Source of the DNA: Nymphaea colorata
Taxonomy: Eukaryota > Streptophyta > Magnoliopsida > Nymphaeales > Nymphaeaceae
Assembly (NCBI RefSeq): GCF_008831285.2
Contig: NC_045147.1
Location: 186,001-250,000, forward strand
DNA: 64,000 nucleotides
Reading direction: 5' to 3'
Notes under the pieces: model-generated
Told to the model about the DNA's origin: nothing
The model's input: only the letters and a program-made list of their open reading frames with translations
Database searches by the model: none
In this document: positions 49,641 to 63,124 of the stretch, in pieces
Position numbering within the stretch: the first letter of the stretch is position 1
Layout: each line of letters begins with the position of its first letter
Made by a program: the position numbers and the translations under genes

Positions 49641-52600
49641 ACATCGAACTGGCCCAACTCAAGCTCGGGTCGGTGTGTGTGCGGCCCAAGTCGAATGTTG
49701 TTGAGGTGTGACTAATGTGCATCTTGTGCGAACTTCAAGTTTTTGTCCCAACCCAAATTTTTAAGTATCGAAAGTGTCCCAAATCCCAAGCGCTGTCATG
49801 ATTAGATGCATCATATTAAGATGGAAACAAAAGAGAATGAATGGTATCGCAAGGGCAGATACTTCAACCCGTGGACTTTTCTGGGGAAAGGGGCGTCTGG
49901 TAAGTTGTTGTGATAATTAGCCCCCACTTCTTACACATTGGAAAGAGTTTGAATTGAATATTCCGGATCTCAAGATAGTATATTGGTTCTTCGATGGGAA
50001 TCATGTTATTCAATTCGTTGGGTTCAGTATACTATCTAGCTGTGAATGTGATACAAGAAAAAATGAAAAACTGAATCAAGTTGGCTGCCAAGCCAATCAA
50101 TGTTCGAGTCCGTGATTCAACTGCATCAGTAGTTAATAGTTAAGCAGCAATAAATTATTTATCATATAAATTTAACAAAGAAATATTACAAAAACTGAGA
50201 AAAATTTTGAAAGCAAGCTTACAGGTTAAGATAGTAATTTAACACTAAGTGGAAGTTTTCTTGATAAAACTAAAGTAATTTTAATAATGGTCGATGCAGT
50301 CTTTAAAAAGCCGTATTATATTACTTCACCAGCTATGGGCATGGCTCTCTTTCTTTTTCAGAACCCCAAAATAATAATAAATAAGTGGAGATGAGTCTGA
50401 TGCCAATGCCATTAAATAGGCGCTTCCAGGTTCTGACGACTCTGTTATATATTGCACTTTGAGAAGTAGATAGGTACTAAGGATGGAGTGGCTAAGCATG
50501 GAGATGATCCCCGTCTGACCAAAAGGCTGCCTTCTTCTTCCTCGTTATTTTTTTTAATCAGACTCCGTTTCGGTTTCCGTTCCTTTGAAAATGTTTAATG
50601 GTGTTCATAATCTGCTTTTTCTAAACTGTTATCCCGTTCTCTCTTTTTTATGATTTACTGTAATGGTGGAGTACAGCTCACAAACAATTGCATTGTTTAG
50701 ATGTTAACGTTATATATAAAATGTCGCTTTTTGTGGGGAATGACGTGATCCATCGCTACGAACAGAGTTCTTAAGGTCAGGCACGAGCGAGCTGCATTGG
50801 CTAAGTAATTGTAGAGCTGCATCTTTCAACCATTGTCCCAAATAATAAAGTGTTGCAAGTTTAAATGATGAGGTTTTTCTATAGGGCAACCTTGAAAAAA
50901 AATGGTAATTTTTTTTTAAAAATAAAAAAACTAAAAATAAAATAAAATAAAAGAGAAACAAACATCAAAAGATAAACAGATTTGCAACAAATAAAAAATA
51001 AAAAAACGGTTTGACATTAAAAAAATAAAGAATGCATTTGTTTTTGTTTTTAACATTTTTTAAAAAACACGTTTTTTTACATTTTAAACAACCATTTAAT
51101 TTATCGTTTTTTTTTTTCATTTTTTTTTTAAAAACACACATTTTCTGTGCTTTCGACTAAATAATAAAAAAATCTAACTAGAACTAAACGTCCACCGCTC
51201 AGAATCACATGCACACGTTTTAAAAAATATCACCTTCTTTCGGATTTGTTCCTGCGGCAGATTTACAAGTATTGACGTGTTTGCTCAAGGTTTTCCTTTT
51301 GATTTTTGTTGCTGTCGTAACGCATGTAAGGTCCATGTTAGAAGATTAATTTCACGGGAATTTGTCGCGTTAGTTTCTTCACCTGCTTGCGAAGTCGTTT
51401 TTATTCGCCCGAGCTTTAGTTTGGAAAGCGGCGCCGATAAATTAAACGAGGAAAGTTCTGGTTCGGTTAGGGTCAGGATCCAGTCGACCGTCGTTTGCTC
51501 TCCGATGGTGGGACCCACGACTCACGGAGCGGCACAGTCCACGGTAAAGAAAAGGGTGCAGTCCCGATCAGAGCTGACCCTACTCCGTATTGTACGTCAT
51601 CCAGAAAATACACCTCAATCTTTAATTATTTAATTTTCCTTTTTTTCATTTTCATTTTTGTTGATCATTTTTTTTTTAATTTTTCATTTTCAGATTAATA
51701 TATTATAAATTAGCCAAATAAACAGTGACCAACTAACAGTAAATACAAATTAAATGATATACTATAGACCACATATATTGAGCACACTAGAACCTTCAAA
51801 ATAAAAAAAATACTCTAAGGGTTCAAGCAAATACATATTAAAAAGTATCTTTATAATTATTAAACCAAGGTGGTGCATAAATCGCGTGAGGGAGGAGGAA
51901 TGGGACCTTGATTAATAAGTCGCTACTTGGGCCAATTTTCAAGCTGATGGAACGTCGAGTCACAGGTGTTCAATTGTGAGCGCGCCGTTTTTGGGTGAAA
52001 CAGAAGCAATGTGGTCATCAAAACTCATTAAATTTGATGAAGGGGACAGTTCCTTCCTCTTTCATTCCCATTAAAACGACCAAAAAAAGTAAATCAGTGA
52101 GATAGAAAACTGCCTACGTGATCTTCTTGAAACATATTGTGATATTGAACTACTTCAATCTGCTATTTTTATTTAAATTTTCAGTTTTTTTAGTTTACTT
52201 ACAAACTGAATAAATAGGATTTTTCTGTCTTTTCTCTAAACAAGACATCGACGTTGACATTTGTAAACAAATAAATTTTTTCGAACACCAACTGTCTTTT
52301 TTTTTTTTCTATTTTTTGCATACGATATTGTTTCATTTATTGGCATTCAATCTTTTTTGAGGTAATGTTTCACTTGACCGATTGGAATCTTCTGACCTTT
52401 TTTATCTACCATTTATTTTTATGAAAGACAAGATTAGGTATACTTCTTCATTGAATTTTTTTTATACTTCTTCATTGAATTTTTTTTTAGAAAGATAAAC
52501 CAAAGCTTTCACTCAACTTCTTATCCCTTGAATAGATAAAACTTGGAAATCTCTCATATTCAAAATAAAAATTGACCACTTATCAACCCCTCATTTTAAG

Positions 52601-53399
52601 CCATTGTGCCAAGTCCCATGAAGACCACAGAAATTCTTAATTTTGTTCAATTAAAATGCCTTTTCCTTAGCCGGGCATATAAACATTCCAGAATATACAG
52701 GTAATAGTGCGTGGCTTGCTTGGTTAGGTTTCAGTTAAAGGCAATTCAATAAGCATGCAAATCAAATCTTGAAGTATATTTCTCTCGTTATTAAAGTTTT
52801 AACCTAAACTACGCCATATTCTCGAAAGATGTTGTCAAAATCGATCTACTCCTCAATTATAAGCATAATTTTCTTACATACATATATAATGCAAATCACT
52901 TCAGCATTCTTTGTATTTTAATGCTTCACGTAATTACATTATACCTTCCAATCTTATGACATACGTACATATTTAGATATATATATATATATATTCACAA
53001 GAAGGCCTAAAAGTTAACTTTCGAAAGATGAGCTTGAGTGTGATCTCCAGTAAACTTGGGAGTTGCTTTTGATTGGCGAAGAGGGTCTCGTTCGTAACAG
53101 GAAAAAGGACCGAACAAAGTTTGTTCTTTTTCGTTCGGCCTGGCTTTAATTAAACTGTTCTCTAGCACGCTGACAGAAATATTGAGATCAATAAAATTAT
53201 AAATTATTTTGTAGCAGAGCGGGGAGCGGTTCCTTCCGCCGTTGAGAACGAACTAAAAAGTAAAAACCGAAGTGGGAGATCAGATCAAATGGGATGGGTG
53301 CGTAAATCGAAGAAAAGAATAAGGGCAATGGAGTAACTGCGGTTGATTTGTTCCTTTGTTTTTTAATAACGACGAGGGCGGCTAGTTGGAATGTGGAAT

Positions 53400-53676
53400 G
53401 AACAGTGGCAAATGAAAAAGGCATAAATTATTATTATAAACGCAGAAAAGGAGAAGAAAGAGGGGAGAGAGAAAAAAAAGAAAAAAAGAGGGAGAATGAG
53501 ACGTTTTTGAGGGAGACGGGAGGGGCGTTGTTTGCGGGTAGGAAGAAGGGAAGACGAAGAAGGAGGGAGCAGAGGAGGCGAGGGGTTTCGAGCCAGGAGG
53601 CAGGGAAGAAAGAGAACGCATGCTTTCTTCCTTTGCTGTCTAGTTGGTTACTATTTTGACACTCCCCACCACCAAA
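53400..53676 (+). other. probable NF-YA 5' leader exon
   Basis: Purine-rich, GA-repeat-like DNA typical of plant leaders, ending at a plausible donor, CACCAAA|GTATGC (GT at 53677). It is followed by pyrimidine-rich intron-like DNA. Two tiny upstream frames start at 53496 (4 codons) and 53620 (7 codons). The intron would end at an AG near 55328-55331, just before the coding exon. The transcription start is not defined. Confidence 0.4.
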
Positions 53677-54357
53677 GTATGCTTTTTCTTTTCCTTCATT
53701 TTGATCCTTTTTATTGCTTTTCTTCTTCTGGTCCTTGCTCTTCTATTTTTGGTAGTTTCTGTTCCCCTGTGTTGTCGTTTGGTTTCAGTGGCTGTAGGAC
53801 TCTTTGTGGATTTTGGTCATGTGAGGAGGCGAATAAGTTCTTGTGGTGTGTTGGTTTCTTGGTTTTTGTTGGTCCTTCGGGCTGTCTAGATTTTAGTTTG
53901 GCCCTTTTTCTTTGTTGTTAATATGTTTTAGTGGTTTTTGTGATGGGGCTTTTTCTTGTGTTGTGCTCCGTTGTTTTTCTTTTTCTTTTTTTGGGTGATC
54001 GTCGTTTTGTATCGTTTTCTAAATTTTACGATCATTGGTATGCCGATTGGTGGTAGTTTGGGTGCATCAAGTTTTCTTGAGAATGGCTGAAGGGATCTCT
54101 CCCTCTCTGTCACACACAGACACACACGCACGCGGAAATAAAAGCACATACATGACGCCACCCACAGGGGAGACATACACAAGGGCGCATCTTTCTTATT
54201 TTTTCAGTTGGTCAAAGGGTCCTGTTTCTAAACTAGGAGGAACTTCTTCTTCTTTCTTCCTGTCTGGGTCTTGTCCCATCGGACTACGTTTTGTTGCCGC
54301 AGGTTTCAAATGCCAGTTTAGGAATGAGAAACCTAGATGATTGTCTCTGAGATTTGA

Positions 54358-54424
54358 CCTGTTACATGGCAGGATATTATCCTGTTACATGGCAGGATAT
54401 TATCCTGTTACATGGCAGGATATA
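54358..54424. repeat. 23-bp tandem repeat, three copies, in NF-YA leader intron
   Basis: CCTGTTACATGGCAGGATAT plus TAT, repeated at 54358, 54381 and 54404, followed by a partial fourth start (CCTGTTACATCACC). Copies one and two are identical, so the array is young. It lies inside the inferred 5' leader intron. Confidence 0.95.
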
Positions 54425-55383
54425 CCTGTTACATCACCAGTATGCTAGACGCATTCTGAATGATACCGTTATTTCTGTTTATCTTGTAGTCTGACGGTTG
54501 CAGTTAAGCAGCTAAACTCAACTGCACTAGGCTTTCAGAGTTTTGGAGTTTTTTTATGATAATTTGCATAATAAACAAAATAATTGCATCAGTTGATTAG
54601 CCTTTTTGGGTAAAAATTATAGGTCCGCCTAATGGTTGGTAGTATTACAAAGGATCCAAGTATGACTTAAAGGAGCAGCCTGGAAGCTTCATGAAGCGGA
54701 TCTTTCTTTACATGAAAGGGCTCCAATCAACAAGAAAACACAAATGAAAAACTATGCCATGAATATCATCTTCATGTATCTTAGCTGTCTCTTCCATATG
54801 TATGTACTATGTATATGTATTTACTGCATAAAACGGTTTCAATCAATAAGAAAACAAGGCAAAAAGAACTTTGTCATGAATACGCCGCTTCCTGTTACCC
54901 ACCCTCCCCCCTCCTCTCTGCCTCCATATGCTTGTTTGTATATTCTCTACAGGAAAATTCTCCAGTAAATAAGAATGAAAGACAAAAGGCTATGTTAGAA
55001 TACTGCCTTTCTTTACCTTAGCACCATGTGTGTGTGTAAATAGTGCTTCTCTTGGTAAGTTTGATAGCATTTGTACCATTCACACATTATTTTTAGTTTT
55101 AATGTGTTGCTGGCATCCTTAGATTCATCCATGCAATGTTAATTGTTAAGTACTCCATGTTATGTTAGTGTTGTCTCTTGTTAGTAGAGACTTATACTTA
55201 TGGTACTGTATTTGAGGTTAGAAATTAGAATATGCTGGTTGACTGTTTAGCATTTCTAGAACTAAGGGCAATTACTTCCATCAGGTCTTCAGTAATATGT
55301 GAGGAACTGCAATTATAACACTTCATAGTAGGTGCCATCCTGTGGCCAAGGCAAGGACAGTGTTTGTCACAAAATAATCAAAC

Positions 55384-58069
55384 ATGCAGAACATGATGGA
55401 CAAAGATTCTGACCGAAGTTCACATCAGTCAACTTCTCCATGCTTGCCTTCGTGGTGGAATTCACCTGGAACACAGGTTCCTCATCATTCTCTTTGCAGG
55501 GCATTGAACTTGAACATTGAATCTCCAACACAGCAGTATGGTCATGTTAAACAACCTGGAGTTCAGTTACAAGATCAGGACTCCTCCTCCAGTCAGTCAA
55601 CTGGGCAATCACATCAAGATATTCAAGGTTTGTACCTGGAATTTGAATGAATTTATGGAGTTTGGCTTTGTATTTGCTGTAGCTGGTAAACACATAAAAC
55701 GACCCTGATAGCTTAAAGATATTATGAAAAGATTGTTGAAGCGACTTTGCGATTAGATCAATGTAGTGTAGGGAAGGAAAAATAGCAGGCCTGGAAAGAT
55801 GGAGTCTAATTATGGGACTCTGATCTGAAAGATAAATTAGATTTGTGGTTAAGAATATCAGGGCATTCCAAGGCCCTAAAGTGAAAGGAGCAAACATGGG
55901 ATTCTTAATTAAAAGTTGATACTTAGCTAGACTATTCTCTTCCTTGCATCAATGAAAAGTTTTGTTGTTGAAAAGAAACATAGACCTTTTAGTTCAAGAT
56001 GTTGAACCTCCTTTCTATGGTATTCATGGCAGTTCTCTTTCTGTCCCTTTTCATGGATAATATCCGTTGACAATGTGGTCTTTGCAAATAACTGCTGTTG
56101 ATAAACTTATAACTGGGTTTTTATTTTTTATTTTTGAATTTTAGAAGTAGCAGTTTATTCCATATGGGCAGTTTATCTAAGTGTTTTTCGTCAACTTTTT
56201 ATAGCATGCCTTTTCCTGTTCAGGATATGATGATACATATGGAAAGGGACCTCAAAGTGGTATTAAGTCGGCATTATCGCTAGGTACTCCAGGCTATAGC
56301 TTTCCACTAATGCCATCAGACAATAGTTATTTGCATGTAAGTTAGCTATCTGAATGAGATGGTTGTTGTTGTTTAGTTTTGATGGTTAATTGTTTTTTTT
56401 TTCTTATTTTCCCTTTTCGTGTTCCACAGCCTTTTGTTGCCTGTGCACCTGTCGAGTCGTACTTTGGGGGTGCTGTTCCTGCTTTTGGTCCTCCTATGGA
56501 GGTAACTTTTCCAACGATACTTGATTTGGTAGTTATGCGAGAAATATGAGTGCGTTAAAGTTTGCAATGATAAATCATAGCTTTGTCATTTATGCTAGAA
56601 TCATGCAGTAATGCCTGATAATTTGTAGCATGTTCACCAACACGGCAAACTATTATTTTTATTTAAGTATCAATTAAGTGATGTAGTAATTTAAGAATTG
56701 AATAAGTCTTCTAGTGCAGTAAAGTGGATGTTATCTGCACTCTTTGTCTTGAGTCCAAGTTTAATCAAATCAGGACTACTCAGTTGATTAGCCCAGCGAA
56801 GCAATAGACTTTTCTTTTCTCCTGACCCTCCATATCATTTTTAAAGGGTGTTCATGATGCAGCCTGTGTAATCGTTGGCTGTTGTTTGGTCAGTGCATGC
56901 GTTGGACTTTGGAGTGCATCAATATATCACATGTGCTTCAATTGTAATTGTGTACTCTAATTTTAGTTTTTTTTTTCCCCTTATGCTGACAGTTCTTGAA
57001 TTGCTTGCGTATTCTTTTTGGATAAAAAAATTATTTCTTTAACTTTATAAGCAATGTGACATTGCACTCCTGTTGTTTTATTAATTTGCTGTTCTGGAAG
57101 CTAGTTTTATTTAACTTGCCACAACTAGTTCTAACATTATCTTTTTAGCGAACCACTGACTAATCACCAACTAAAATCTTTTGGCTGCATTCATGATCAG
57201 CATGCCCAATTGCCTTTGCTTTAATCATTTTCATCACATCAAAATCACTTTAAAGAGAATCATGTTTTCCTTTTTCTTTTAAGATATATCTGCTTAAATT
57301 AAAGGGATATATTTTCAAGTTATATAAGGCATTTTTGTTGCATATGCTGTACAATTAATTTTTTGAATAAAGTAATAGAATTAATGTCCAGGAAAGCTTT
57401 TCTGGTTTCGCAACTGCAGTGATTGCAGTTAATATGCTTGTGACCAATTGGTTGTTTGCTTTTTTGTACTTTCATTGCTAAAGTATTTCTGGATAAATTC
57501 ATCTGGACATGTTTCTGGTCTTGTGCTATACATTCTGGAAAAATTGTTAAGCACTTCAGACTTCATGGAGTATGTGTATTCAGATGGAGATCTGTAGGTA
57601 GGAGTGTGAGCATTTGGATGAGTTGGAGAAAGACAAGAATGGTTATTTATTATGTTATCTTGGCATGGACACGGTTGCTAAAGGTGCATCCTGGTATCTG
57701 TGGGCAAAGATGGTTGAGAGGTCTGCTGTTCGAAATATGCCTTCTTGCTGGCAGTGACATTGGGACACACTAATATAGTGGCATCATGTGTAAGATAGAT
57801 CAAAAGTAGTTTCATATATGCTGATTCACTAAAGCAAAAATTGCCCTAATATTTGGATAATTAATTGTATTGTAGCCATATTGTTTCTTTGGTTGAATTT
57901 GGATAGATTCGTAAGATTTTTGTCTTTATGGTTGCCTTGATAGGTTTTTGTTTGGATGGGGATTTGGTTACCTATCTACAAAATATTATCCTTGTAATAT
58001 ACATGTCATCAAGCATTTTGAAAAAGTTCTCGAGTGGATCAGGCCCAGACTTGGCCTAACAGTTCCCCT

Positions 58070-58109
<40 letters not shown>

Positions 58110-58397
58110 CCACAAAAAAACAAGCTTTTTTGAAGAAAAAAACACTTTTTTCTCATAAAAACATACTTTTTTTTTGCATTTTCTTCATGTTTTTCATGTG
58201 ATTTGTGTATTTTAAAGTTTTTATTTTCACATTGTCGCTTTTTATTTTTAAGTTTCTGGCCACCTATCTCTTTCTCGCCGAAAGTTTAGGTGTTTTAAAA
58301 TTTGCTGAACTTTTCCCAAATTTTTCACAAAAATGAATAAACTCTGCTGGTTTATAACTTTATACTTGAGGAAAACCTCACCATCTTAAACCGGAAA

Positions 58398-58428
<31 letters not shown>

Positions 58429-60472
58429 TGCACAGATCAGGAACTGGGCAAATATGGGCCCCAGAAGATATATAATATTTTGGCACATCATAGTTTGAAA
58501 GCGAACTACTTGTAGTTTGATTTTTCTTTTTCCCTTAAATCTTAAATCGTGTTGCAATTTGTAACAACCTGACTCATTCCCAATCTCAGCTCAGTCTTCT
58601 GGTTTGATGGATTGCAATTTGCCCCTTAGCAGTTTATAGTCATGCCTCAAAATGGCTAGGAACCAGAAACAACTCATTTTTTAACCAACCCCCTTATAAA
58701 CCCTCGAGGGTCTGTAATGCAGGGCTAAAGTTTGTCATAGTGGGTGTTACACAGAGTGGTTTGTTCCTGTTCAGTCCATTTAAAAATAAATCGCATATAC
58801 TTGGGTTCATGGAAACTTTCTATGGTGACAAAAATTCTTAGGACATTAACATTTTGTAGGTAATTTGCTTCTGTGTTTAATTAGTGCCAATGTCATGTAC
58901 TTACAGTGCAACATGAACTAGGAAGTGCCAGACTTAACATTTCCAAACAGCTGGACACTGAAATCTGCAAAAGAGTTGGTGAATTCTACAACAACTTTAA
59001 TGAACTGAGAAAACTTGTGACTTTTTGATGTTAATAAAGTATTCGTTTTTTTTTCAGAAAAGTGCTTATCATATATGCAATGTCCCTGTTGTCCGAATCA
59101 CTGGAGATGAGTTAACAAAGTGGATATTTCATGTGCTTTTGCTCTGATAAACTCTGTCTCAACTCTCAATCATTATTATTCTGTGGACTGTAGCCTTTTG
59201 TCTGGCTGTGGGTTTATCATTATATACTGCTTTTCCCATTCAATTTACATTCGTGGTGGCACTTACACTTTGCTCCCAAATGTTTTATTGAACTTGGTCA
59301 GGTCCATCCTTACATGTTTGGGATGTCGCATACTCGAATGCCACTTCCTCTTGATGTCACAGAGGATAGGCCAGTTTATGTCAATGCAAAGCAGTATCGG
59401 GGAATCCTTAGGCGGAGATTATCCAGGGCTAAGTTGGAATCTCAAAATAAGTTGATCAAAGGCAGGAAGGTAGGCTGTCCTTCATTAACAATGCAAAGTA
59501 TTGTGTGATGCTGTTAGAATTTGGAATTGCTTGCAAGCATATGTGTGAAAAGAACATCCCCAGCAAGTCAGGCTTTTGCTCTCAAAGTTAGCTTCTTTTC
59601 TTAAAATGCAATTTTCTTCATATCATTAGTCAATGATTTTTCTGCAATTTAGATCATTTAGCATTTAAATTTTTTATCATCCATTTTAGCATTCCTCACT
59701 CTTTCTTTTTTGTACTCTTATGGATGTGATCCTTGCAGTTAAATAATTATCAATCTATAAAAATGATATTTCTAAAATGTATATTTTAGGTTTTATAAGA
59801 AATAAATGGTAAATAACGTCATTATTGTTTTGATTTATATGCTTTTAATGATGCTGATCGCATCCGGGTAATCATCTAAAGCAATCCTTTAAAAATGTAG
59901 GATGTGGTAGAACCAGCCCTTCCGGACTGGTTGTCACATTCCTCATGTTATATATTAATTATCGCCACATTCATGTCTTTCACAGACACACACACACTCT
60001 CTTTTGAGCTTTGTGTGTGAAATGGCTTTCTAGTTAAAAAGTTAAATATGCTGCTTCATGGGAGTTGCAATTGTTCTGATTTCAATGTCCACTTGGTCAG
60101 CCATACCTCCATGAGTCACGGCATCTTCATGCGTTGAAACGAGCTAGGGGATCTGGAGGGCGCTTCCTTAACACAAAGAAACTTGAGCAACCTGGGGTTG
60201 CTGGTAATGCCCAGAAAGTTTTGGAAGGAGCTGCATTGCAGCTTGGAAGCCTATCTGATTCTGAAGTTGTGCAGTCAGAAACTGGTCTTGCTAGTTCAGG
60301 AAATAGTGCTTCAGGAACATCAAATTCGGAAGTCACAAGCGTCGCTCTCCATGAAAACCTTTTTCGATCAGATTTCCTGTTCCCTGATTTTCGTTCTCAA
60401 ACAAATAGGAGCATGCAAGTTAATCGAATTTTTCATGGTGGATCGATGAATAATCGACTTCCTATCACCTGA
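55384..60472 (+). CDS. nuclear transcription factor Y subunit A (NF-YA / HAP2)
   Basis: CCAAT-box-binding subunit that joins the NF-YB/NF-YC histone-fold dimer in the nucleus. CDS is 55384-55627, 56224-56336, 56430-56501, 59302-59469 and 60101-60472: 969 nt, 322 residues, all GT-AG and in phase. The start is the first ATG in the exon. The Ser/Gln-rich N-terminal third contains the plant-typical SALSLGTP stretch (exon 2). The conserved core is residues 168-226: subunit-interaction helix [15 protein letters not shown], linker, then the DNA-binding part [20 protein letters not shown] with RFLNTKK. The exon 4/5 boundary splits the core at RK|PYLHES. Oddity: Arg where most plant members have His or similar in QY-x-GIL. 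The Ser-rich C-terminal tail is unremarkable. Intron 3 (2.8 kb) carries two (TA)n tracts. A miR169 site lies in the 3' UTR, so post-transcriptional control is expected. Confidence 0.96.
58071..58107. repeat. (TA)n microsatellite in NF-YA intron 3
   Basis: About 18 TA units; a second shorter tract of the same kind lies at 58399-58423. Confidence 0.93.
58399..58423. repeat. (TA)n microsatellite in NF-YA intron 3
   Basis: About 12 TA units, 290 bp downstream of the first tract. Confidence 0.9.
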
Positions 60473-60572
60473 TGAAGCAGAGAGGGAACTATGAGCAGTT
60501 GGTGATGTTTGGCCCTTGGCCAGCAGCCAACTGCATAGCAACATGTGCCCTCACCCTGCTGTTGTCAGGTAT

Positions 60573-60593
60573 TAGGCAATTCATCCTTGGCTG
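60573..60593 (+). promoter_or_regulatory. miR169 target site in NF-YA 3' UTR
   Basis: AGGCAATTCATCCTTGGCTG, 102 nt past the stop codon. It matches the known miR169-complementary site of plant NF-YA mRNAs (GGCAAxTCATCCTTGGCTG type), with the central and 3' bases conserved. Position in the 3' UTR is as known for the family. Cleavage is expected in the middle of the pairing, near 60583. Confidence 0.9.
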
Positions 60594-60599
60594 TTACTT

Positions 60600-63124
60600 A
60601 ATGTACCTGTTCTTTTGTGGTGCTCATCAACAGCATAGGCAAAAGACAGCTTGCTGTTAAAGTTGGAAATGTGGTGTGGAATGACTACTGATGGTGAAAC
60701 AAACAACTTGATCTTTTGTGTGCTATGAACCGTATGGCCTTTCCTACTTTCACCATGTAATGGGTTTGTTTTTCCTTTTTGAATGTTTGGAAGTGCTTCT
60801 TCCTCCAGTTTTTTTGGGGTCTCTGCACGTAGAAAATTGGATCTTTCGGAAGAAGGCAACAAAAAGGCGTGCATGTGTGCAGGTAATTCAACATGGCTAG
60901 AAATTAACTTGTTTATGGATTTAATCTGGTCCATACAAAGCCATTCCACTGTGACGGATGAATTGAGAGGTCCAGCCGGTTTGTGCGTGCGGAGCTTTTG
61001 GTGTAGTTTATACTTTCCGGTTTGATTATGAAATTGAAGCGCTGGTTTCACTGCATCTAGTTACCGTGAAACTCAAGTGAGTGTGTAAATCATTCGAACT
61101 TTCTTTACCTTCGTGTTTCTGTCGGTGAGACGATGCTCTAATCAAGTGGAGCAAATCAGCTGAGCAACCTCAAGTGTGTTATGGTCCAAGCTTCGTATGC
61201 ATGTGAAGCCTTGGGTGGCTCTACCATGTCTTGAGTAAACAGTGCATGTAACCGGTAACTGCTTCATATGGTGGCGGTTTTTGATTTGTTTTTGTTTCAC
61301 CAAATTTGTTTATAGTTCTCACCGTGTATACCCTTTCCATATGTTACCTTTACCGTACCGTGGACGCTGGCACGCTAAAAGATCACTGCTGTTCTCAGTG
61401 GAAATTGTGTAAAGTTCTCGTGGGTTTGTAGCTCCGCTGGCATGGTCGTGGTGGAAGAATGTGGCCGTAAGCGTGCGTCTGCCACTTTAGGCTGCCGGCC
61501 CTTGGATGCGCCCTTTTTTGCGGGCTGCGAGTCTAGAAAAGGACTGCAGCTGCTTATGTAGTCCTGCCAAGTGGTAAGGGGGGCCTATCCTAGGATTTGG
61601 TGGTCATCCCTTCCATTTAGGATTAGATTTTCTTTTTCTTTGCATTTGGTAGGCTGATCCTCACGTTTATGTACAAGTGACGAAACTTGAGTCGCTTTTT
61701 CCTCCAGACTTGAATCTTATACTAAAATAAACAAGACAGCAAATCAGCATTCCATAATATAAAATAGATGAGAGGATTCCTAGTTATAAGAACAAAACTA
61801 AGCAAACGGTAGAAGCTCAAGGATCTTGGGCTAAAGCAATTCCGAATAACTGCAATAAAAGATAAGCTCCAAACAGGCTTACTAAAAACTCAAAAGGTTG
61901 CAGCAATAGACCTATTCTGCTAAGATGTGTGTGTAAACAGTACTACTATTCATTTAAAATAGGATATTGTATGATGGAAAACAAGCTATGAAATGGTCTG
62001 AAAGGTTGGTCTGCACTAAACAGGTTGCTTATGCAATTCACTATCGGAACCAAACACCTGCAGGGAACAATGACCTCTTCAATAAAACAAAGCATGAAAA
62101 ATTTCTAGTTACAACTACTTAGACTTAGCTAAATCAATACTAAAACAAAACTAACTAATGGGTAGTAGAAAATGGCTACTTGAATCAAAGGTCTGCAAGC
62201 AGCCGCAGCTATATAAAGCAGATGGCCAGGACTAGAAAGAGGTTTTAAGGATTAACTTGGAGAGTGGCACCACAGTGCATGAAGTTTGTGGCCATGAAGA
62301 AATCTTGTCTCAAAAAGGCAGACACCCTAAGCTGGCTTTGGATCTTAGACAGCAAATATGTTATTGCTTATGATGACTACTGCACCGAAGAGTGCATTCA
62401 AAATGCCACTATATTGGGTGTTGGCGCTGTGTTCTGCGCTAGGCATATAAGTCATGTAAGTGTCGGTGGAAAGGCTATCTGCATGTTTTGCATTGGCCTG
62501 AAGCAATGTTGGGCAATCACACGACCGCTAGCTTGCCCATAGCCAATTGCTAAATCACGATTGGCAGCAACATATCAAGATCTTCGCATTTTGATGATCG
62601 GTTGCAATCAAGAGCTCCTTAGAAGCTCTAGTTCCATTTGTGATTTTTTCTTTTTGTTTTTTTGTTTTTTTAAGTATGCTCACTATCAATCTTGATTATC
62701 AAGGAATGGCATGAGAGAGGATTTGTGGCGGAGAGTGGCCAAGGCGACCACCTAGCAGGGATTGTCAAAGGCTGTGGCCTGTGGATGTGTGGACAACAGC
62801 GCTGGTTGAATTTTTTGATGCTGCGGTTTGTACACAACTAAGGCTGCATACAAAATGAAGGCAACAATAGAATGACTCATGCCTAGCTACTATGGCTGCA
62901 GCTGGCAAGGTGATTTAGGCCACACTAGCTGGCCCTTACTTGGTTGAGATCAATGGGTCCTACTGATTGAAGGAGTAGAAGTGAGCTAAGCTGCCCTTAG
63001 TGCAAACTGATGGCCTTCTTCGATGCATTGGGAAGGCTTTTGGTTGCAATAGTTGTGAGAAAGAGTGAATCGTGGGCTTGTGTAGAGCTATTTAGCAACG
63101 ACTTGGTACTCGAGCGTAGAATTC
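60600..63124. other. NF-YA 3' UTR and flank, then intergenic
   Basis: The NF-YA transcript probably ends within the first several hundred bases. Beyond it no domain is seen. A 92-codon plus frame at 62264-62542, Cys-rich in its second half, has an ATG and a stop but no family I know and no splice context, and is not called as a gene. Confidence 0.45.

Larger units (their letters stand above)
47511..53400. other. intergenic upstream of NF-YA
   Basis: Contains two dispersed GAGCTCGA-type repeats, (TA)n/(CA)n at 48678-48712, a possible SINE near 49240-49510, long poly-T/poly-A patches near 50880-51130, and a 118-codon plus frame (51277-51633) without a recognised domain. A TATACTTCTTCATTGAATTT phrase is duplicated at 52440-52488. 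(TA)n lies at 52976-52992. No gene can be supported. Confidence 0.45.

Noticed and set aside
51277-51633. 118-codon plus-strand frame
   Set aside because: Overlaps an antisense frame of similar length, with no recognised motif or splice context. Chance opening in slightly GC-richer DNA is more likely.
62264-62542. 92-codon Cys-containing frame as a small secreted protein
   Set aside because: No signal peptide, promoter or homology that I can recognise.
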